Of a stretch of 12,526 bases of DNA, positions 5,998 through 12,526 are shown in pieces. Position numbers and translations under genes: made by a program. How positions within the stretch are numbered: the stretch's first letter is position 1; each line of letters opens with the position of its first letter. Source of the stretch: an uncultured Alistipes sp. (GTDB lineage: Bacteria; Bacteroidota; Bacteroidia; Bacteroidales; Rikenellaceae); contig CATKXN010000082.1 in the NCBI GenBank assembly GCA_949840605.1, positions 1-12,526 of the forward strand, in the 5' to 3' direction. The notes below the pieces were generated by a model that was not told where the DNA came from, did no database searches, and saw only the letters and a list, made by a program, of their open reading frames with translations.

Positions 5998-8019
5998 ATG
6001 ACACTTCAAGAATTTCAGGACGACATCCGCGCGGGCATTCCCGACCGGCTTCCCGCTGCGAAATCGTATGACCGGCAGATCAACCATGCCCCCAGGCGCA
6101 AGGAGATACTCACGGAGGAGGAGAAAGCGCTGGCCCTGAAAAATGCCCTGCGCTACTTCCCCGCCAAACACCACGCCGCGCTGGCGAAGGAGTTCGCCGC
6201 GGAGCTGCAGCGATACGGCCGTATCTACATGTACCGTCTGCGTCCCGATTACGGGATGTATGCGCGGCCGATCGACGAATATCCCGCCCGTTGCCGGCAG
6301 GCCGCGGCCATCATGCTGATGATTCAGAACAATCTCGACCCGCGCGTCGCGCAGCATCCCCACGAACTGATCACCTACGGCGGCAACGGTGCGGTGTTCC
6401 AGAACTGGGCGCAGTACCGGCTGGCGATGCGCTACTTGTCGGAAATGACCGACCGGCAGACGCTGGTGATGTACTCGGGGCATCCGCTGGGGCTGTTCCC
6501 GTCGCATCCCGACGCTCCGCGCGTGGTGGTGACCAACGGGATGGTGATCCCCAATTATTCGTCGCCCGACGACTGGGAGCGGATGAACGCCCTCGGAGTG
6601 TCGCAGTACGGGCAGATGACCGCCGGATCGTATATGTATATCGGGCCGCAGGGCATCGTCCACGGCACGACGATCACGGTGATGAACGCCGCGCGCAAGC
6701 GCTTCACGGCGGGGCGCACCGATACCCGCGGGATGCTGTTCGTTACGTCGGGTCTCGGCGGCATGTCGGGGGCACAGCCTAAGGCGGGCAATATTTCGGG
6801 CGTGGTGTCGGTCGTCGCCGAAATCAACCCCAAGGCTACGCAGAAGCGATACGAACAGGGATGGGTCGACGAACTGCATGAAGCGCTGGATGAACTGATC
6901 CCGCGTATACGCCGGGCCGTCAAGGCAAAAGAGGTCGTGTCGCTGGCTTATGTGGGCAATGTCGTGGACCTTTGGGAACGGCTGGCCGCCGAGGAGATTC
7001 CGGTCGATCTGGGGTCGGACCAGACCTCGCTGCACAACCCCTGGGCGGGTGGTTATTACCCCGTGGGGCTGAGCTACGAGGCGTCGAACAAGATGATGGC
7101 CGAGGAGCCGGACCGATTCCGCGAATGCGTGCAGGAGTCGCTGAGACGGCAGGTGGACGCCATCAACAAGCTGACCGCCCGGGGAATGTATTTCTTCGAC
7201 TACGGCAATGCCTTCCTTTTGGAAGCCTCGCGCGCCGGGGCTGCGGTGACGGGCGAGGGCGGACGCTTCCGCTATCCCTCCTATGTGCAGGACATCATGG
7301 GTCCGATGTTCTTCGACTACGGATTCGGGCCTTTCCGCTGGGTCTGCACCTCGGGACGCCCCGAGGATCTCGAAACGACCGACCGGCTGGCCGCCGAAGT
7401 GTTGGAGGAGATTCGGGAAACGGCTCCCGACGACATCCGGGGCCAGCTGGACGACAACATCCACTGGATTCGCGAGGCCGGGCACAACAAGCTCGTAGTG
7501 GGTTCGCAGGCCCGCATCCTCTATGCCGACTGTGAGGGCCGCACGAAAATTGCGCAGGCCTTCAACCGGGCCATCGCCGAGGGCCGTATCACGGCTCCCG
7601 TGGTGCTGGGACGCGACCATCACGACGTTTCGGGCACCGATTCGCCGTATCGTGAAACTTCGAACATCTATGACGGCTCGAACCTCACGGCGGACATGGC
7701 CGTGCAGAACGTCATAGGCGATGCGTTCCGCGGCGCCACGTGGGTCTCGATCCATAACGGCGGCGGCGTGGGCTGGGGCGAGGTCATCAACGGCGGTTTC
7801 GGCATGGTGATCGACGGCTCGGAGGAGTCCGACCGTCGTATTCGTGAAATGCTGCTGTGGGATGTCAACAACGGCATCGCCCGTCGGAGCTGGGCCCGCA
7901 ACGAGGGGGCCGTCGAGGCCATCCGCCGCGAGATGGAGCGCACGCCGGGGCTGCGCGTGACGCTGCCTGTTTTCGCTGACGATGAAATCATCCGCAGCGC
8001 ATTGAAAGAGAACGATTAA
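5998..8019 (+). CDS. hutU: Urocanate hydratase, long (eukaryote-like) form
   Basis: This 673-residue NAD+-dependent cytosolic enzyme adds water to urocanate, giving 4-imidazolone-5-propionate. It is the second step of histidine degradation. Diagnostic stretches include ELITYGGNGAVFQNW (from about residue 122), MYSGHPLGLFPS, the nucleotide-binding VTSGLGGMSGAQPKAG, DQTSLHNPWAGGYYP, FGPFRWVCTSG (443-453) and GRDHHDVSGTDSPYRET. The length is about 115 residues more than the classical Pseudomonas/Bacillus enzyme (about 556) and close to animal urocanase (about 676). The active-site cysteine of short forms sits in a PLFC segment just before GPFRW. Here that segment is PMFFDYG, with Phe439 at the corresponding place and the nearest cysteine at 450. 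It starts 3 nt after ftcD and is surely in the same transcript. Confidence 0.97.
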   Translation: MTLQEFQDDIRAGIPDRLPAAKSYDRQINHAPRRKEILTEEEKALALKNALRYFPAKHHAALAKEFAAELQRYGRIYMYRLRPDYGMYARPIDEYPARCRQAAAIMLMIQNNLDPRVAQHPHELITYGGNGAVFQNWAQYRLAMRYLSEMTDRQTLVMYSGHPLGLFPSHPDAPRVVVTNGMVIPNYSSPDDWERMNALGVSQYGQMTAGSYMYIGPQGIVHGTTITVMNAARKRFTAGRTDTRGMLFVTSGLGGMSGAQPKAGNISGVVSVVAEINPKATQKRYEQGWVDELHEALDELIPRIRRAVKAKEVVSLAYVGNVVDLWERLAAEEIPVDLGSDQTSLHNPWAGGYYPVGLSYEASNKMMAEEPDRFRECVQESLRRQVDAINKLTARGMYFFDYGNAFLLEASRAGAAVTGEGGRFRYPSYVQDIMGPMFFDYGFGPFRWVCTSGRPEDLETTDRLAAEVLEEIRETAPDDIRGQLDDNIHWIREAGHNKLVVGSQARILYADCEGRTKIAQAFNRAIAEGRITAPVVLGRDHHDVSGTDSPYRETSNIYDGSNLTADMAVQNVIGDAFRGATWVSIHNGGGVGWGEVINGGFGMVIDGSEESDRRIREMLLWDVNNGIARRSWARNEGAVEAIRREMERTPGLRVTLPVFADDEIIRSALKEND

Positions 8020-8035
8020 AAACCAGTTATTTCAC

Positions 8036-9517
8036 ATGGAACATCACCATATCACGGCGGATCATCTCTCGATTGACCGGGTCCGCGAAATCCTTGATCG
8101 CCGCCTGCCGCTTGCATTGAGCGACGACGCCCGGGCGCGCATTGTCCGCTGCCGCGAATACCTCGACCGCAAGATGGAGAATCCCGAGCGTCCGATCTAC
8201 GGCATCACCACCGGTTTCGGGTCGCTGTGCGACATTTCGGTGGGGCGCGACGAATTGTCGCGGCTGCAGCAGAACCTCGTGATGTCGCACGCCTGCGGCA
8301 CCGGGGAGCGCGTGCCCTCGGAGATCGTGAAGCTGATCCTGCTGCTTAAAATCCAGTCGCTATCCTACGGACATTCGGGCGTGCAGCTGGCCACGGTGGA
8401 ACGCCTCATGGAGTTTTTCAACCGCGACATTCTGCCCGTGGTCTATCAGCAGGGGTCACTGGGCGCTTCGGGCGACCTCGCGCCGCTGGCACATATGAGT
8501 TTGCCGCTGCTGGGGCTGGGCGAAGTGGAATGCCGGGGCGAGGTGCGGCCTGCGGCTGACGTGCTGGCCGAGGCGGGGCTGGAGCCGGTCCGGCTCCAGT
8601 CGAAAGAGGGGCTCGCGCTGCTGAACGGCACGCAGTTCATGAGCGCCTACGGCGTCTGGTCGCTGATCCGGGCCCGCCGGCTGAGCGAGTGGGCCGACCG
8701 GATCGGGGCGCTGTCGCTGGACGCCTTCGACGGACGAATCGAGCCATTCTGCGATGAGGTGCACCTGATCCGCGCCCACAAGGGACAGCTCACCACGGCC
8801 CGTGCCATCCGCGCCCTGTTGGAGGGCAGCGAACTGATCGCCCGTCCGAAGAAGCACGTGCAGGACCCCTATTCGTTCCGCTGCATGCCGCAGGTGCACG
8901 GGGCTGCGAAGGACACCATCGACTATGTGGAGCGCGTGCTGACCACCGAGATCAACTCCACGACCGACAATCCGACGGTCTTCCCCGAGGAGGACATGGT
9001 TGTTTCGGCGGGTAATTTCCACGGGCAGCCGATCGCCCTGGCGATGGATTTTCTGGCGATCGCCCTGGCGGAGCTCGGCAACATTTCCGAGCGCCGCACC
9101 TACAAACTGATCTCGGGCGCCCGCGAACTGCCGAAATTCCTCGTGGCGAATCCCGGGCTGAACAGCGGTTTCATGATCCCGCAATATACTGCGGCGTCGA
9201 TCGTCAGCCAGTCCAAAGGGCTCTGCATGCCCGCGTCGGTCGATTCGATCCCTTCGTCGCAGGGGCAGGAGGATCATGTGAGCATGGGCTCCAACGCCGC
9301 GACGAAACTCTGGCGCGTGGTCTGCAACACCGAACGGGTGCTGGCTATCGAATTGTTCAACGCCGCGCAGGCCATCGAGTTCCGCCGTCCGGCGCACACG
9401 TCGCCCGCGCTGGAACGTCTGATGGCCGACTACCGGCAGCGGGTGCCGTTTATCGATAACGACGAGGTGATGTATCCCCATATCGAAGCCTCGGTCCGAT
9501 TCCTGCAAACGCTATGA
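8036..9517 (+). CDS. hutH: Histidine ammonia-lyase
   Basis: This 493-residue cytosolic enzyme removes ammonia from L-histidine to give trans-urocanate, the first step of the pathway. The electrophilic MIO cofactor forms by self-cyclisation of Ala144-Ser145-Gly146 in GSLGASGDLAPLAH, offset by two from the Pseudomonas putida enzyme (142-144). Tyr55 (YGITTGFGSL) and His85 (NLVMSHACGTG) keep the same offset from the Pseudomonas catalytic Tyr53 and His83. The GQEDHVSMG motif (410-418) with Glu412 favours histidine over phenylalanine or tyrosine lyases, and the hut gene context settles the matter. The gap from hutU is 16 nt, and the stop overlaps the hutI start by 4 nt. The ATG at 8036 gives the expected N-terminus (family length about 500). 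Confidence 0.97.
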   Translation: MEHHHITADHLSIDRVREILDRRLPLALSDDARARIVRCREYLDRKMENPERPIYGITTGFGSLCDISVGRDELSRLQQNLVMSHACGTGERVPSEIVKLILLLKIQSLSYGHSGVQLATVERLMEFFNRDILPVVYQQGSLGASGDLAPLAHMSLPLLGLGEVECRGEVRPAADVLAEAGLEPVRLQSKEGLALLNGTQFMSAYGVWSLIRARRLSEWADRIGALSLDAFDGRIEPFCDEVHLIRAHKGQLTTARAIRALLEGSELIARPKKHVQDPYSFRCMPQVHGAAKDTIDYVERVLTTEINSTTDNPTVFPEEDMVVSAGNFHGQPIALAMDFLAIALAELGNISERRTYKLISGARELPKFLVANPGLNSGFMIPQYTAASIVSQSKGLCMPASVDSIPSSQGQEDHVSMGSNAATKLWRVVCNTERVLAIELFNAAQAIEFRRPAHTSPALERLMADYRQRVPFIDNDEVMYPHIEASVRFLQTL

Positions 9518-10761
9518 AACTGCTGGTAAAGAATATCGGCCGCATCGTCGGCATCGAAACGACGGGCCGGCTCCGGGTCTGCGGTGCAGAGATGGATCGG
9601 TTGGAGTGTTTCGACGATGCGTGGCTGCTGGTCGACGGCGAGCGTTTTGCAGCCTTCGGGCGCATGGACGAACTGGGCGAGATCGCCGCCGACCGGGTGG
9701 TCGACGCCGGAGGGGGCATGCTCTTTCCGTCGTTCTGCGATTCGCACACCCACCTGGTCTATGCCGGAAGCCGCGAGCAGGAGTTTCTGGATAAGATCCG
9801 CGGCCTGAGCTACGAGGAGATCGCCCGGCGGGGAGGGGGAATCCTCAATTCTGCCGACCTGCTGCATGAAACCTCCGAGGACGAACTCTATGCGCAGGCG
9901 ATGGAGCGTGTGCGCGAAATTACGGCGATGGGCACGGGGTGCGTGGAGATTAAGAGCGGTTACGGCCTTTCGACCCAAGACGAGCTGAAGATGCTGCGCG
10001 TCATCCGCCGTATCCGCGAAACGTCGCCCCTGGAGGTGCGCGCCACGTTTCTCGGGGCGCACGCCGTTGCCCGGGCCTACCGGGGACGGCAGGGGGACTA
10101 TGTCGACCTGGTCTGCAACGAGATGCTGCCCGCGGTGGCGGCCGAAGGGCTGGCCGACTTTGTGGATGTCTTCTGCGACGAGGGGTTCTTCACTGTCGAG
10201 GAGACGTCCCGTATCCTCAAAGCCGGGCGCAAGCTGGGCTTGCGGGGAAAAATCCACGCCAACGAGCTGGCTGTTTCGGGAGGCGTGCAGGCGGGGGTGG
10301 AGTACGGCGCCCTCTCGGTCGACCATCTCGAACGCATGGGTGCGGAGGAAATCGAAGCCCTGCGCGGCGCCGTGACCATGCCGACGCTGCTGCCCGGCGC
10401 GGCTTTCTTCCTCGGCATGAGCTATCCTCCGGCCCGGGAGATGATCGGCGCGGGGCTGGGCGTGGCATTGGCGTCGGATTACAACCCCGGGTCGTCGCCC
10501 TCGGGCAATATGCGCATGGTGGTCTCGCTGGCTTCGATCCGCATGAAGATGACGCCCGCGGAAGCTGTCAATGCCGCGACGCTAAACGGCGCCTATGCCA
10601 TGGGGCTGAGCCGCGATTACGGAAGCATTACGTTGGGCAAGGTCGCCAACTTCTTCATCACGAAGCCGATGCCGTCGGTCGAATTCTTCTCCTATGCCTA
10701 CCAGACCCCGCTGATCCGGCAGGTGTTCCTGAAAGGCGGCGAAGTTTTCGCGATGGCTTAG
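9514..10761 (+). CDS. hutI: Imidazolonepropionase
   Basis: This 415-residue zinc/iron amidohydrolase of the cytosol hydrolyses 4-imidazolone-5-propionate to N-formimino-L-glutamate, the substrate of FtcD. The amidohydrolase metal site can be followed in sequence: His78 and His80 in DSHTHLVYAG, His248 in IHANELAVSGG, His271 in DHLERM and Asp322 in ASDYNPGSSPSGN. Further family blocks are GGGILNSADL and EIKSGYGLSTQDELKMLRV. The length is normal for HutI (about 405-420). The start is fixed by the ATGA overlap with the hutH stop, which implies translational coupling. A long antiparallel open frame is only a codon-bias shadow. Confidence 0.96.
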   Translation: MKLLVKNIGRIVGIETTGRLRVCGAEMDRLECFDDAWLLVDGERFAAFGRMDELGEIAADRVVDAGGGMLFPSFCDSHTHLVYAGSREQEFLDKIRGLSYEEIARRGGGILNSADLLHETSEDELYAQAMERVREITAMGTGCVEIKSGYGLSTQDELKMLRVIRRIRETSPLEVRATFLGAHAVARAYRGRQGDYVDLVCNEMLPAVAAEGLADFVDVFCDEGFFTVEETSRILKAGRKLGLRGKIHANELAVSGGVQAGVEYGALSVDHLERMGAEEIEALRGAVTMPTLLPGAAFFLGMSYPPAREMIGAGLGVALASDYNPGSSPSGNMRMVVSLASIRMKMTPAEAVNAATLNGAYAMGLSRDYGSITLGKVANFFITKPMPSVEFFSYAYQTPLIRQVFLKGGEVFAMA

Positions 10762-10781
10762 TTTTTGAAGTTTTCAGCGGT

Positions 10782-11687
10782 ATGCGAAATACCTGGTTGA
10801 TAATCTGCCTCGCCGTGTGCGGGGCCGTAAATGCACAGCATATGAAACCGTTGACACCGGAAGAGAAGCGTGTGATCGTGGACAAGGGCACCGAAGCGCC
10901 CTTCACGGGACGTTATTACAAACACAAGGAGCCGGGAACCTACGTCTGCCGCCAATGCGGGGCGCCGTTGTTCCGCTCGGCGGACAAGTTCGACGCCGGA
11001 TGCGGCTGGCCGAGTTTCGACGACGAGATTTCCGGGGCCGTGAAGCGTTCGACGGATGCCGACGGGCGGCGCACGGAGATCACCTGCGCCCGGTGCGGCG
11101 GCCATCTGGGGCATGTCTTTGCGGGCGAGGGATTTACGCCCAAAAATACGCGCCACTGCGTCAACTCGCTTTCGTTGGAGTTCGTGCCCGAGGCCGGGAA
11201 GGAACGGACCGAGACGGCGATTTTCGCCGGAGGGTGTTTCTGGGGCGTGGAACATCTGTTGTCGAAGGAGGCGGGGGTGCTCGACGTCGAGTCGGGGTAC
11301 ATCGGCGGACACACGGATCATCCGACCTATGAGGAGGTATGCAGCCACCGCACGGGACATGCCGAGGCGGTGCGCGTGACGTTCGATCCGGCGAAAGTTT
11401 CCTACGAAAAGCTGGCGCGGCTGTTTTTCGAGATACACGACCCCACGCAGGTCGGCAGGCAGGGGCCCGACGTCGGCGACCAGTACCGATCCGAGATTTT
11501 TTACACCACGCCCGCCCAGCGCGAGACGGCCGAAAGGCTGATCGCTGAACTGCGTGCGAAGGGGTATGACGTCGTGACGGAGGTCACGCAGGCCACGACC
11601 TTCTGGCCTGCTGAAGAGTATCACCAGGATTATTACGACCGCAAGGGGACACAGCCCTATTGCCACGTTTACACCAAACGTTTCTGA
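10782..11687 (+). CDS. msrBA: Exported peptide methionine sulfoxide reductase MsrB-MsrA fusion
   Basis: This 301-residue fusion repairs oxidised methionine; MsrB reduces the R and MsrA the S sulfoxide. An N-terminal signal peptide (residues 1-18, NTWLIICLAVCGAVNA before Gln19) points to the periplasm or cell envelope. MsrB spans about 22-136. Its structural zinc cysteines are Cys56/Cys59 and Cys102/Cys105, it has GCGWPSF (73-79), and its catalytic Cys126 is in RHCVNSLSLEF. MsrA spans about 144-301, with catalytic Cys152 in GGCFWG, then SGYIGGHT, PTYEEVC, GHAEAV, GDQYRSEIFY and EEYHQDYY. Cys294 near the C-terminus is a likely resolving cysteine. The order MsrB then MsrA is the reverse of PilB-type fusions. 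No dedicated electron donor is encoded nearby. It begins 20 nt after hutI with no hairpin between, so cotranscription with the hut genes is likely, though a hidden promoter inside hutI cannot be excluded. Confidence 0.95.
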   Translation: MRNTWLIICLAVCGAVNAQHMKPLTPEEKRVIVDKGTEAPFTGRYYKHKEPGTYVCRQCGAPLFRSADKFDAGCGWPSFDDEISGAVKRSTDADGRRTEITCARCGGHLGHVFAGEGFTPKNTRHCVNSLSLEFVPEAGKERTETAIFAGGCFWGVEHLLSKEAGVLDVESGYIGGHTDHPTYEEVCSHRTGHAEAVRVTFDPAKVSYEKLARLFFEIHDPTQVGRQGPDVGDQYRSEIFYTTPAQRETAERLIAELRAKGYDVVTEVTQATTFWPAEEYHQDYYDRKGTQPYCHVYTKRF

Positions 11688-11690
11688 CCG

Positions 11691-11712
11691 CCCGCTTAAG
11701 AAGCGGGTTATA
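11691..11712. terminator. Short hairpin between convergent genes, possible terminator
   Basis: CCCGCTT (11691-11697) pairs perfectly with AAGCGGG (11701-11707) around an AAG loop, 3 nt past the msrBA stop. On the plus strand it is followed only by TTATAA, and on the minus strand by CGGTC, so the T-run is weak or absent. Its position just after msrBA suggests 3'-end formation for that gene. Confidence 0.5.
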
Positions 11713-11779
11713 ACGGCGGCAGCAGTTTGCGACGCTTCTTGTCCGGTACGGCGCTTCGGCCCTGGGCCGGTCTGTTGCG
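11708..11779 (-). other. In-frame open tail beyond the glycosyltransferase stop
   Basis: After the TAG stop of the glycosyltransferase (11782-11780), the same minus-strand frame stays open for 23 codons to a TAA at 11710-11708. It would encode a basic tail ending DKKRRKLLPPL. That composition looks protein-like, and the hairpin at 11691-11707 follows at once. It may be the remains of a longer C-terminus cut by a TAG mutation, or chance. It contains the less favoured codons AGA, CGA and TTA. Confidence 0.25.
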
Positions 11780-12526
11780 CTATTTCAGCAGGTTGTCCTC
11801 CTCGTCCTTGTATTCCGATTTTTGGGAGAATATTCCGCCGATGCCTTTCAGCGCCTTGACGGCCCGCACCCGGAAGCTGTTCATCAGCGTCCCGTCTTTC
11901 GATACGGTGCCGTAACCCGTCACGGCCCGCGCCCGGCGTTTGCGGACGAAGGCGATGCGTCCATATCGCTTGAGTCCGAGAGCCAGCGATCCGTCCTCGC
12001 CGCGGATGATGTCGGTGCGGATGCCCACCTTGCGGGCCAGCTCCGTATCGTAGGCGAAGACCAGTCCGCGGACGCTCAGTTCGGGCCGTTTGAATGACTG
12101 GAGCCACAGGTGCAGATCGCGGGCCAGTTCATAGAACCGGAGCCCGTGAGCCGAATGCGTGGCGTCGGGAATATAGCTCCACAGCGAGCTGACGGCCACG
12201 ACGTCCCGGTGTTCCAGGGCCTCGACCATCGTTTCGACATAGCGTGGCGGGTACATCGTGTCGGCGTCGATGTTGACGTGGTACTTGCCGCGGGCGCGTT
12301 CCAGTCCGCACAGCCGTGCATGACCGCATCCGGGTGTCATCTCGCGCCGCCACGGCAGGCCGACGGCTTCGAAAACCTCCGCCGTGCGGTCTTTCGACAG
12401 ATTGTCCGTACCGATGATCTCCATGGGGTAACGGCATCGCTGTTCGGCGAGCGACCAGAGGCACGCCAGCAGGCGTCGCTCCTCGTTGTAGGCGATGACG
12501 GAAACCGTTACCAGCGGTTTGTCCGA
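11780..12526 (-). CDS. Family 2 glycosyltransferase (GT-A), 5' end outside window
   Basis: The frame is open through the right edge, so 248 residues of the protein are visible and only a few N-terminal residues are missing. The first visible residues, LVTVSVIAYNEE, are the first strand and nucleotide-binding start of GT-A family 2 enzymes. EIIGTDNLSKDRT follows, a variant of the usual VDNxSxDxT motif. The metal/UDP-binding DxD is in NIDADTMYPP, and RGEDGSLALGLKRYG supplies the acidic catalytic-base region. No transmembrane helix is evident. The C-terminus is charged (QKSEYKDEEDNLLK). The role is transfer of a sugar from a nucleotide donor, most likely for cell-surface polysaccharide or glycolipid; donor and acceptor cannot be told. 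The internal ATG at 12424 would delete the first beta-strand and is not the start. It is transcribed towards msrBA and separated from it by 92 nt. Confidence 0.88.
   Translation of the reverse strand, partial: SDKPLVTVSVIAYNEERRLLACLWSLAEQRCRYPMEIIGTDNLSKDRTAEVFEAVGLPWRREMTPGCGHARLCGLERARGKYHVNIDADTMYPPRYVETMVEALEHRDVVAVSSLWSYIPDATHSAHGLRFYELARDLHLWLQSFKRPELSVRGLVFAYDTELARKVGIRTDIIRGEDGSLALGLKRYGRIAFVRKRRARAVTGYGTVSKDGTLMNSFRVRAVKALKGIGGIFSQKSEYKDEEDNLLK

Noticed and set aside
5503..7755. 750-residue minus-strand open frame across ftcD and hutU
   Set aside because: It is antisense to two certain enzymes. Its His/Arg/Gly-rich low-complexity composition and lack of any domain point to a codon-bias artefact.
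10782..10830. Lipoprotein signal (lipobox) on MsrBA
   Set aside because: Cys13 is preceded by Leu-Ala-Val, with valine at -1 where Gly/Ala/Ser is needed. A standard cleavage site before Gln19 fits better.
12422..12424. Minus-strand ATG at 12424 as the glycosyltransferase start
   Set aside because: The frame continues upstream with VTVSVIAYNEE, the indispensable first strand of the GT2 fold.
1..12526. CRISPR array, tRNA, rRNA, insertion sequence, phage or integrase signals
   Set aside because: No spaced repeat series, no cloverleaf-like or rRNA-like sequence, no transposase or integrase motif and no terminal repeats were seen. Base composition is even across the genes.

Overview
The window looks like a chromosomal piece of a high-GC member of the Bacteroidales, most likely Alistipes or a close relative (Rikenellaceae). 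The case rests on several signs. Coding DNA is strongly G+C rich with C/G-ending codons. The gene starts lack Shine-Dalgarno sequences. The 5' flank of the histidine genes carries a perfect Bacteroidetes-type -7 box (TAnnTTTG). There is a cysteate synthase of the kind used for sulfonolipids in this group, and a short TonB-dependent receptor. The organism assignment is inference from sequence character only.

Layout. (1) Bases 1-2042: the 3' part of a PLP-dependent cysteate synthase, then after 20 nt a secreted family-10 polysaccharide lyase (pectate lyase), closed by a very strong intrinsic terminator. (2) Bases 2130-4118: a BtuB-like TonB-dependent outer-membrane receptor of unknown cargo, closed by a second clear terminator. 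(3) Bases 4222-10761: a compact histidine-utilisation operon with a promoter and possible operator repeats just before the first gene. The gene order is ftcD (fused glutamate formimidoyltransferase / formimino-THF cyclodeaminase), hutU, hutH, hutI, with gaps of 3 and 16 nt and one 4-nt overlap. (4) Bases 10782-11687: a signal-peptide-bearing MsrB-MsrA fusion, 20 nt after hutI and with no visible terminator between them, so probably read from the hut transcript. (5) Bases 11780-12526, minus strand: a family-2 glycosyltransferase running off the right edge, convergent with msrBA.

How the genes work together. HutH deaminates histidine to urocanate, HutU hydrates it to imidazolonepropionate, and HutI opens the ring to N-formiminoglutamate. 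FtcD then moves the formimino group to tetrahydrofolate and deaminates it, giving glutamate, ammonia and 5,10-methenyl-THF. This is the folate-coupled, mammalian-style route rather than the HutG/HutF hydrolytic routes. All four steps are encoded side by side, so the pathway is complete in this window. No histidine transporter or hut regulator is present.

I found no tRNA, rRNA, CRISPR array, insertion sequence or integrase. The longest gap between genes is 178 nt (4119-4296). I see no clearly undescribed system. The items most worth following up are the readthrough-dependent position of the receptor gene behind a terminator, the repeat-rich hut promoter, the exported MsrBA tied to the hut operon, and a possible stop-codon-split tail on the glycosyltransferase.
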